Below, in pieces: positions 1 to 5,840 of a DNA stretch of 6,388 bases. A program made the position numbers and the translations under genes. The notes under the pieces are model-generated. The model did not search any database. It had not been told where the DNA came from and saw only the letters and a list, made by a program, of their open reading frames with translations. This DNA comes from Bacteroidetes bacterium UBA7688 (GTDB lineage Bacteria > Bacteroidota > Bacteroidia > Chitinophagales > Chitinophagaceae). Numbering within the stretch: the stretch's first letter is position 1; each line of letters begins with the position of its first letter. Where the stretch lies: contig DLGS01000269.1 in assembly GCA_002482815.1 (NCBI GenBank), positions 4,646 through 11,033 of the forward strand, written 5' to 3'.

Positions 1-102
1 CTGCCATACCCAATCGAGCCAGCCAATTTCTTTTGTAACGCTCTGTATGCCCTCTGCAAATATTTTATGATCATCTGCTATGGCGATGCTAACTTTTTTC
101 AT
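1..102 (-). CDS. Response regulator, N-terminal fragment of receiver domain (probably LuxR/NarL type)
   Basis: Only the first 34 codons are in the window; the gene runs off the left edge. The start ATG is at 102-100 and the protein opens MKKVSIAIADDHKIFAEGIQ. A short beta strand followed by the acidic pair D10-D11 and then H12 is the classic opening of a CheY-like receiver domain, and these aspartates bind the Mg2+ needed for phosphotransfer. The ADDH variant is typical of NarL/LuxR-type regulators. The phosphoacceptor aspartate and the DNA-binding domain lie outside the window, so the output type is inferred from the partner kinase. The gene sits 67 bp after the stop of the sensor kinase in the same direction, with no terminator between them, so the two are probably co-transcribed and form a cognate pair. 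The region just upstream of the ATG is A-rich without a real Shine-Dalgarno sequence, as is usual in Bacteroidota. Confidence 0.88.
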   Translation of the reverse strand, partial: MKKVSIAIADDHKIFAEGIQSVTKEIGWLDWVWQ

Positions 103-169
103 GTGTTTTTTTATTTCTTTTTACCACCTGGAATCCGCCAATAAACATTTTGTCCTGGCTCATTTCATT

Positions 170-2023
170 TTATGCGTTTTCTTTTTCCATGAATATTTCT
201 ATGATCACCGTCGTACCCCTGTAACTAGTATCGATGTTTATTTTACCTTCCATGTACTGTACCCTTTGCCTGATACTTTTCCATCCTATTCCTTCTTCTT
301 TTCCTGGTTCAAACCCTTTTCCATTATCATCTACGAGTAAAGTAAGTCTTTGTGTTTTCTCTTCCTCCCAAATTTCAATATTTACTTCCGTTGCAGCCGC
401 ATGTTTTTTAATATTGTGCATTAATTCCAACACAATTCTGTACAGTGCTGCTTCTGTTCGCAACGGATACCTGTATTGAATGGAACTGCTGTAATTTACT
501 TTTAATGCTTCGCCCATGTTCCATCTTGCAACAGCTTTTTCCAGCACCCGGTCGAGTCCCTGTTCCTGTAACTGTACCGGCATGAGGTCATGTGCAATAT
601 TCCGGAGATCGGTAACAGCAAGATCGAGTTGTTCGGCAATCCATTCCTGCTCGGCCGGATAGGGTTTTAAGCGATGATGTGCCCCCATCCTGATGCCCCC
701 CAATAAGCCACCTAAACCATCATGCAATTCTCTTGCCAGCCTGTTTCTTTCTTCTTCCTGTGTCTGTATGATTTTATCAGCCGCTGCTCTTTTTTCTTTT
801 TCCAGCGCCTGCATGGCCTGCTCTTTTTCACTTTTATAAAAGTTATAACGTTGTGTTAAACCAAATGAAAGAATCGTACTCTCTCCCAAAAAACCCACGG
901 GCGAACCATACATATTGGCATAAAACATCCAGTCGCCGCCAATGTTATATTGCGACAGTAAAAGCAACAAAATATAAACGCTGAAAAAACAAAAAGCTAC
1001 CAGGAAAAAGAGCGATAATAGTTTTTGTGTTTTATACCCCTGCCAGATAAACAGGATGATGATGAAGAGTGCAATCATCCAGATGATATTCATCGTTGTG
1101 AGATAACCGTATCGCAAAAGCGGGCCACTGGTTGGAATATCTGTCAGCAGCAATCCAACGCTGGATATGAGAAGTAATATCTGTAATACACGGATGGTTT
1201 TGGTGTAATGTCTTTGTGTATTCGGTATGGTAAAAAAACGTGCCGTTAGTTCCAGCAAAAAAAGGTAGGAGATATTGGAAAGAACGGGTCTCGACTTGCT
1301 GGTAAACGATGGCAGATCAGGCCATAAATTCCTGAATCCAATGCCCCATTGTGAAATGATCCAGAGTACAGCGAATGTTACATAGAGACTGTAAAAGAGA
1401 TGGATTTTGTCTTTTAAAGAGGCCCAGAGAAAAAGGTTAAGTAATAAAAGTAGAATGATCCATCCCAGAAAAATACCGTGAAAAAAACTGCGGTCCGATA
1501 AATAAGGTGCCAATGCCGTTTCCTTTACGAGCCGCAGGGGAATATTCAACGATTCACCTTTTTTATCAACCCGTATTAAATAGGTATGTGATGATGGCTC
1601 TACCGGATACCAGTAATCAGGGTCGTCGAGCAGTCTTTGTTCATATGGATAATAATCGCCCGACTTATATACTTCTTCCCATTTTCCCCATTGTTGTTCA
1701 TAAATACGAATATCGTTGATATGCGGGTTTGCGATCTGTATCCAGCTCTTTTCAGTAACTGATGTTTTCAACATTACCCACCATGCTTGCTTGGTAAACC
1801 CGGCATTAAAAAATCCATCTGCTATTTTTTCATTTCTCTCTAGTAAAACTTGTTGCGCTTTTTCCGCTGTATAACCTGTTGAGTCTGGCGCTACCAGAAA
1901 TATTGGTTTGCTGAAATAGCGACTGAAGTTGGTAAGCTGAAAGGAGCCCAATAACATGAAGAAAAAAAGCAGGATCGAGCCAGTAATCAGTAATGGTATT
2001 TTTGTATTGGATTTTAACAACAT
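170..2023 (-). CDS. 7TMR-DISM sensor histidine kinase (HisKA_3/HATPase_c)
   Basis: A 617-residue inner-membrane sensor kinase. Residues 8-30 are a first membrane segment or uncleaved signal. Residues about 45-172 form an extracytoplasmic domain rich in W, Y and paired aromatics, matching the 7TMR-DISM extracellular type 2 fold, thought to bind carbohydrate-like ligands. Residues about 182-390 hold seven hydrophobic helices (7TMR-DISM_7TM). A charged probable coiled coil (395-425) leads into the dimerisation/phosphoacceptor helix with the motif EEERNRLARELHDGLGG, in which His434 is the expected phosphorylation site. The ATPase domain follows: N-box with E533, N537, K540 and H541; G1 box DDNGKGF at 565-571; G2 box GIGWKSI at 578-584. 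This is the NarX/DesK-like class, which phosphorylates LuxR-type regulators, in keeping with the regulator that follows. All catalytic motifs look intact. A terminator just upstream separates it from the amidase gene, so its promoter must lie in the short gap before the ATG or within that gap's edges. The ligand cannot be told from sequence. Confidence 0.95.
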   Translation of the reverse strand: MLLKSNTKIPLLITGSILLFFFMLLGSFQLTNFSRYFSKPIFLVAPDSTGYTAEKAQQVLLERNEKIADGFFNAGFTKQAWWVMLKTSVTEKSWIQIANPHINDIRIYEQQWGKWEEVYKSGDYYPYEQRLLDDPDYWYPVEPSSHTYLIRVDKKGESLNIPLRLVKETALAPYLSDRSFFHGIFLGWIILLLLLNLFLWASLKDKIHLFYSLYVTFAVLWIISQWGIGFRNLWPDLPSFTSKSRPVLSNISYLFLLELTARFFTIPNTQRHYTKTIRVLQILLLISSVGLLLTDIPTSGPLLRYGYLTTMNIIWMIALFIIILFIWQGYKTQKLLSLFFLVAFCFFSVYILLLLLSQYNIGGDWMFYANMYGSPVGFLGESTILSFGLTQRYNFYKSEKEQAMQALEKEKRAAADKIIQTQEEERNRLARELHDGLGGLLGGIRMGAHHRLKPYPAEQEWIAEQLDLAVTDLRNIAHDLMPVQLQEQGLDRVLEKAVARWNMGEALKVNYSSSIQYRYPLRTEAALYRIVLELMHNIKKHAAATEVNIEIWEEEKTQRLTLLVDDNGKGFEPGKEEGIGWKSIRQRVQYMEGKINIDTSYRGTTVIIEIFMEKENA

Positions 2024-2056
2024 ATCTGAACACAGGTTCCAATAGTAACAATACGA

Positions 2057-2081
2057 AAAAAGCCCGGATCACGGGCTTTTT
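2057..2081 (-). terminator. Intrinsic terminator of the amidase gene
   Basis: A 10-bp perfect stem (2057-2066 pairing with 2072-2081) closes a 5-nt loop. The stem has a GC core (GCCCG/CGGGC) flanked by A/T pairs. In the minus direction it ends in a run of T, the form of a rho-independent terminator, beginning 20 bp after the amidase stop codon. Because the stem is flanked by A on one side and T on the other, it could also act on plus-strand transcription. It marks the boundary between the amidase gene and the two-component operon. Confidence 0.88.
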
Positions 2082-2100
2082 CTTTCAAAGATTTTACTTT

Positions 2101-3753
2101 CTACTTAAATGCGGGCGGATGCATTTCATCCCATCCAGTTTTATCCTGGTAATATTTTGCCGCCGTCAGTATGCTTGCTTCATCGAACAGTTTACCGATA
2201 AAAGAAATACTGGTGGGCGTGTTGGTTCTTTTATCAAAACCTGTTGGTACACATATTACAGGATGACCTGTTAGATTGGTTATGGCTGACTGGTTTCCAC
2301 TTCCTCTTGTAGGACAAATGATCACATCATACTGACTGATTACTTCATTCATTTTTTGCATCAGAATTAATCGGTGTCTATTGGCATTGATGTATTCAAC
2401 TGCAGGTACCAGCCTCGATATACGGAAGGTATTGGGCCAGTCATTTAATCCCTGACGGGTCATCAGATCATCTACATCATTTCGGGTGAAGTCGTCGAAA
2501 GCTGCGGCGCATTCAGCACTGATGACCACATCCATTATATTGAAAGGATATACCAGGCTGTCGGGAAAATCAACCGGTATTAGTTCTACTCCCATGGAAC
2601 GATATGTTTCCAATACTTTCCATTCTGTTCTGCTGGTATCGGTAATCCGGTCGAAATAGTTTTTTGCATAGCCGATCCGCATTTTTTTAATGTCGGCATT
2701 GGGTTTATAATTGAACGGCTTGTTCACTGCGCTCATATCTTTTCCATCTGTTCCGTGGATATAATTAAAAACAATTGCCGCATCTTCTGCACTTCTGCAA
2801 ATGGGGCCAATTTTATCGAGGCTCCAGCTTAATGTCATGGCGCCGCTTCTGCTGATGGCACCAAACGTGGGTCTTAAACCCGTAGCACCACAGGTTGATG
2901 ATGGTGATATGATTGAGCCCCATGTTTCTGTTCCGATCGCAAAAGGTACAAGACCTGCAACCGTTGCTGATGCCGAGCCAGCCGATGAACCAGATGAGCC
3001 AAAGCGTGTGTTCCAGGGATTTTTTGTTCTGCCGCCATACCAGTAATCACCCATGGCCAGTGCACCGAGTGTAAATTTTGCCACCAATACCGCTCCCGCT
3101 TCCTTCAGTTTACTATACACAAAAGCATCTTCGTCAATTACCTGGTTTTTATATGGCTCGGCACCCCAGGTTGTTTTGGTTCCTTTTACCGCAAAGAGGT
3201 CTTTTAATCCATAGGGTATTCCATGCAAGGGGCCTTTATATTTTCCTGCTGCTATTTCTGCGTCTGCTTTTGCTGCTTCTTCCATGGCAATGGCTTCGGT
3301 AACAGAGATGACACATTGCAGACTGTCGCCGTATTTTTTTATTCTTTCAATAAAAAATTTTGTGAGTTCTACAGAGCTGATCTTTTTGTTTTTCAGTAAC
3401 GATGCGAGCTGTGAAACAGAATACCAGGCCAGTTCATTTTTATCTGCAGGCAGCGAAATGTTTTTGGGTATGTTCCAGTCTATTTTTTCCTGTTTCTCAT
3501 TAAAAACCATTCCCGGTAATATAGCGCTGTGTGAAAGTGTTGGCGCAATATTATTTGCCAGCGTTTGTTTGTGCATGCGTTGATAAACACCCACATTTTC
3601 TTTTACACCAGCATACATGCTGTCTATTTCTTTCTGTGTAAAATTTAGATCGAAGAGTCTTGCGGCTGCAGGAATATCTTTTTTAGACAACGTGTCCTGT
3701 GCCTGAGTAACAGCACTAATCAAAAAAAAGGTAGTAGTAATAATATTTCTCAT
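2101..3753 (-). CDS. Exported amidase-signature family hydrolase
   Basis: A 550-residue member of the amidase signature family, which hydrolyses C-N amide bonds with a Ser-cisSer-Lys triad. The N-terminus (MRNIITTTFFLISAVTQA) is a signal peptide with a plausible cleavage after Ala18, so the enzyme should act in the periplasm or outside the cell. Lys184 in HGIPYGLKDLF is the expected catalytic lysine. Ser256 in GSSAGSA is the cis-serine and Ser280 in GTETWGSI is the nucleophile. Their spacing of 24 residues equals that between S217 and S241 of FAAH and between S131 and S155 of malonamidase E2. Residues 20-110 before the core are a family-variable extension. The substrate cannot be deduced; the protein is too general to be called GatA, which is cytoplasmic and lacks a signal peptide. 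The gene is flanked by a terminator downstream and a 183-bp gap upstream, so it is probably transcribed alone. No clear Shine-Dalgarno precedes the ATG; the start is supported by the signal peptide. Confidence 0.93.
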   Translation of the reverse strand: MRNIITTTFFLISAVTQAQDTLSKKDIPAAARLFDLNFTQKEIDSMYAGVKENVGVYQRMHKQTLANNIAPTLSHSAILPGMVFNEKQEKIDWNIPKNISLPADKNELAWYSVSQLASLLKNKKISSVELTKFFIERIKKYGDSLQCVISVTEAIAMEEAAKADAEIAAGKYKGPLHGIPYGLKDLFAVKGTKTTWGAEPYKNQVIDEDAFVYSKLKEAGAVLVAKFTLGALAMGDYWYGGRTKNPWNTRFGSSGSSAGSASATVAGLVPFAIGTETWGSIISPSSTCGATGLRPTFGAISRSGAMTLSWSLDKIGPICRSAEDAAIVFNYIHGTDGKDMSAVNKPFNYKPNADIKKMRIGYAKNYFDRITDTSRTEWKVLETYRSMGVELIPVDFPDSLVYPFNIMDVVISAECAAAFDDFTRNDVDDLMTRQGLNDWPNTFRISRLVPAVEYINANRHRLILMQKMNEVISQYDVIICPTRGSGNQSAITNLTGHPVICVPTGFDKRTNTPTSISFIGKLFDEASILTAAKYYQDKTGWDEMHPPAFK

Positions 3754-3804
3754 AAATATTCGGTTCTTATATTTTTATTGACGAAAATAAAAAATGACTT
3801 AACG

Positions 3805-3919
3805 TACCCTACCTTTCTCACCTTCTCTTTGTTAATAATATCCTCGTATATTCTAAGCTTAAAATATACGATGCGTCTTTTTGCAGGGAGAGGGTGAGAA
3901 AAGGAGTTTTCGCAGGGTA
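3805..3919. repeat. Long imperfect inverted repeat / potential hairpin in the gap before the amidase gene
   Basis: The 183-bp gap 3754-3936 holds no gene but is dominated by a palindrome centred between 3857 and 3858. The inner part, 3844-3871, pairs with itself at 13 of 14 positions. After a loose internal loop, 3814-3832 faces 3883-3901 in exact register: 15 Watson-Crick and 4 G-T pairs, including the 9-bp arm TTTCTCACC/GGTGAGAAA. One bulged base further out, CC (3812-3813) can pair with GG (3903-3904), and TACCCT (3805-3810) with AGGGTA (3914-3919). It could be a REP- or MITE-like intergenic repeat, a transcript-end or processing hairpin for the upstream metallopeptidase gene, or a small RNA. 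It lacks a T-run directly at its base in the minus direction (the nearest is 3794-3789), so it is not a standard terminator. Whether it recurs in the genome is unknown. Confidence 0.7.
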
Positions 3920-3936
3920 GCTTAATGATAACAATT

Positions 3937-4779
3937 TTATTGCAATTCGGTTGTGGCAAATGTATTTCCCTGACTGATGTCTCCCGTTTCAAAGCCCTTT
4001 TTAAACCAGTACACCCTTTGTTTAGAGGTACCATGTGTAAATGCATCCGGATTTACAGTGCGGCCCGCAGATTGCTGTAAGCGGTCATCACCAATGGCAT
4101 TGGCTGCATCTAGTGCCGATGCAATATCTCCTTCTTCCAGTATGTTTTTTAATTTCTGTGCATGGTGCGCCCATACCCCTGCAAGGAAATCGGCCTGTAA
4201 TTCCAGTTGTACCGATAGCTTATTATATGCTATTTCACTAATACCTTGTCGCATTTGCTGCAACTTGGTAGTAGTTCCCATCAGTTGCTGTATATGATGG
4301 CCCACTTCATGTGCAATTACATAGGCCATGGCAAATTCTCCTTCTACTTCAAATTTTTGTTGAAGTTCATCAAAAAAAGAAAGGTCTATATAAATGCGCT
4401 TGTCGGGTGGACAGTAAAACGGACCAGATGCAGCGCTGGCAAATCCGCATTCCGACGAAGTTGATCCGCTGAATAAAACCAGACGCGGTTGCTCATATCG
4501 GTCATTCATGGCCTGGTATACTGAGTCCCACACATCTTCCGTATCGGCCAAGACCACTTTTGTAAATTCGGCTAGCTCCTGTTCGCGGGCACTAAATTTT
4601 GTTGTTGCACTTGCAGGCTGTTGTGATACCTGTTGCAACACTTCATTGGGGTCGCCACCCATGATGACGTAAAGCACCACCATTACAATAGCACCAAGAC
4701 CACCACCTATTGCCAGCGGCGTTCTGCTGCCTCTTCTGTCTTCTACATTATCGCTTTGTCTTCTGCCTAGCCAACGCAT
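3937..4779 (-). CDS. ypfJ: YpfJ-family neutral zinc metallopeptidase, membrane anchored
   Basis: Numbered from the chosen start, this is a 280-residue member of the putative neutral zinc metallopeptidase family (E. coli YpfJ). It opens MRWLGRRQSDNVEDRRG, the family's hallmark N-terminus. One membrane helix follows at about 20-40, so the catalytic part should face the periplasm. The zinc site is HEVGHH (H157, E158, H161), with E193 of the ELQADF motif the probable third ligand and D197 close by. A conserved pair of cysteines (C111, C123) in ECGFASAASGPFYCPPD could form a disulfide. The C-terminal signature PDAFTHGTSKQRVYWFKKGF is also present. A longer reading frame begins at an ATG at 4854, adding 25 lysine-rich residues and overlapping the acetyltransferase gene by 31 bp. 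I prefer 4779 because family members begin at MRW and the length then fits (E. coli about 287). With that start the gap to the upstream gene is 44 bp, consistent with an operon. Natural substrates are unknown. Confidence 0.9.
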   Translation of the reverse strand: MRWLGRRQSDNVEDRRGSRTPLAIGGGLGAIVMVVLYVIMGGDPNEVLQQVSQQPASATTKFSAREQELAEFTKVVLADTEDVWDSVYQAMNDRYEQPRLVLFSGSTSSECGFASAASGPFYCPPDKRIYIDLSFFDELQQKFEVEGEFAMAYVIAHEVGHHIQQLMGTTTKLQQMRQGISEIAYNKLSVQLELQADFLAGVWAHHAQKLKNILEEGDIASALDAANAIGDDRLQQSAGRTVNPDAFTHGTSKQRVYWFKKGFETGDISQGNTFATTELQ

Positions 4780-4823
4780 GGTTTTTTGATTTGGTGATCT
4801 TTGAATTTTTGATTTCTTCTTTT

Positions 4824-5330
4824 TTACGGGAGCAGCATTTTTACCCAGAGCCATTCATCCATCAGTTCATTATTTTTAAATACTGCTTTTCTTTTGATGG
4901 CTTCCAGGTAAAATCCATTTTTTTGTAACACGCGCATGGAAGCTTTGTTGTGTTGAAATGTGTTTGCCTCTATGCGCACCATGTTTTTCTGTTCTGCAAT
5001 ATAATTGCACAAAAGTCGGCATGCTTCTGTCGCTATTCCGTTTCCCCAATAAGGTTCACCAACGTAATAGCCAACTTCAATATTCTTTCTATAAACGTCT
5101 TCTTTCAATATACAGCCACAACCACCTACTAATTTATGCTGCCATAATATGGCAAAATGTTGTACAGGATTATCAGTTGCGGTTTTTGTTATCCATTGTA
5201 ATGCATCTGAAACCGTATAGGGGCTGGGAAAAAAGTCCCTCATATTATTCCAGATATTCCTGTTGTTAGCAATGGCCGCCAGCGCCTGTGCATCCTGTTT
5301 CTGCCAGGGACGTAATATGAGATCAGTCAT
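4824..5330 (-). CDS. GNAT family N-acetyltransferase (RimJ/RimL-like)
   Basis: A 168-residue cytoplasmic acetyltransferase of the Acetyltransf_3 type, which transfers acetyl from acetyl-CoA to an amine such as a protein N-terminus. It opens with the usual strand (LILRPWQKQDAQAL). The acetyl-CoA pyrophosphate loop is at 87-103 with GYYVGEPYWGNGIATEA, in which Y94, W95, G96, G98 and A100 match the RimJ/RimL pattern. The later helix has NTFQHNKASMRVLQKNGF (123-140), including the conserved N-x-x-S and the GF turn. The length is normal for a single-domain GNAT. Its ATG lies inside the end of mgsA, and the two frames overlap by 8 bp, which suggests translational coupling. The upstream GCAGG abuts the ATG and is too close to serve as a standard ribosome site. 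The acetylated substrate cannot be predicted. Assignment to rimJ or rimL itself is not justified. Confidence 0.92.
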   Translation of the reverse strand: MTDLILRPWQKQDAQALAAIANNRNIWNNMRDFFPSPYTVSDALQWITKTATDNPVQHFAILWQHKLVGGCGCILKEDVYRKNIEVGYYVGEPYWGNGIATEACRLLCNYIAEQKNMVRIEANTFQHNKASMRVLQKNGFYLEAIKRKAVFKNNELMDEWLWVKMLLP

Positions 5331-5790
5331 CCTGCTTTTTAATTGTTCTGTTCAGGTAATCACTGTAATCAGGTAATTGCGATTCGTATTCCTGGTGCAT
5401 AAAGGGTGATGTGATAAGGAAATCGGCCGTTGCCCTGTCGCATGCCATCGGAATATTCCACAATACGCATAAACGCAGTAATGCTTTTACGTCGCTGTCG
5501 TGTGGTTGTGCTTCCATGGGATCCCAGAAAAAGAACATCATGTCAATTTCTCCATTAGCAATCATAGCACCTATCTGTTGATCGCCACCCATCGGACCAC
5601 TCATCAGTTTTTTTACTGGTCTATCCATACTTTCTTCTATCATCTTGCCGGTGGTTCCGGTGGCAAACAATTCATGTTTAGATAATACCTCCCTGTTATG
5701 GGCTACCCACTCCATCAAATCCTTTTTTTTATGGTCGTGTGCCACCAGCGCTATTCGCTTTCTTATTCCTAATTTTTTTATTGAAGCCAT
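5323..5790 (-). CDS. mgsA: Methylglyoxal synthase
   Basis: A 155-residue cytoplasmic enzyme that converts dihydroxyacetone phosphate to methylglyoxal and phosphate, a bypass of lower glycolysis that relieves sugar-phosphate build-up. The sequence follows E. coli MgsA closely with an offset of one residue. The motifs are IALVAHDH (H18, D19), LFATGTTG (41-48) for phosphate binding, SGPMGGDQQIGA with catalytic Asp70 (E. coli D71), and FFFWDPMEAQPHDSDVKALLRL with His97 and Asp100 (E. coli H98, D101). WNIPMACDRATADFLI and PDY near the end are also family features. Length is normal and no key residue is missing. The ATG at 5790 lies 50 bp after the stop of the acyltransferase gene. The stop overlaps the start of the acetyltransferase gene, so it probably belongs to a transcription unit with both. 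I see no obvious Shine-Dalgarno or promoter in the 50-bp gap. Confidence 0.97.
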   Translation of the reverse strand: MASIKKLGIRKRIALVAHDHKKKDLMEWVAHNREVLSKHELFATGTTGKMIEESMDRPVKKLMSGPMGGDQQIGAMIANGEIDMMFFFWDPMEAQPHDSDVKALLRLCVLWNIPMACDRATADFLITSPFMHQEYESQLPDYSDYLNRTIKKQDD

Positions 5791-5840
5791 CTTTTTATGT
5801 TAATACTTTTTACAACAGTAAGGTAACCGTTTTCTGTTCT

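Noticed and set aside
80..340. Plus-strand open frame of 86 codons across the kinase C-terminus
   Set aside because: It lies opposite the highly conserved ATPase-domain end of the kinase, has low-complexity F/Y-rich content and no recognisable family; a shadow frame.
2040..2047. Possible Bacteroidota -7 promoter element (TACTATTG on the minus strand) ahead of the kinase
   Set aside because: It matches TAnnTTTG at five of six fixed positions, but no TTG-type -33 element lies at the right distance because the terminator stem occupies that place.
2801..3046. Plus-strand open frame of 81 codons opposite the amidase catalytic core
   Set aside because: It mirrors the conserved Ser-cisSer region of the amidase; its composition follows from the opposite strand.
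3784..3813. Whether the large inverted repeat plus downstream T-run is an intrinsic terminator for the ypfJ operon
   Set aside because: The T-run in the minus direction starts about 10 nt or more beyond the base of the stem, and the stem is far longer than usual; termination there is possible but not supported as a standard terminator.
3750..4046. Minus-strand open frame of 98 codons spanning the end of the metallopeptidase gene and the inverted-repeat gap
   Set aside because: It overlaps the conserved C-terminus of the metallopeptidase in another frame and then translates the palindrome; no family resemblance.
5791..5840. Possible promoter or terminator between the acyltransferase gene and mgsA
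   Set aside because: Only a short weak palindrome (GGTAACC) and A/T-rich sequence are present; no stem with T-run and no clear promoter pair.
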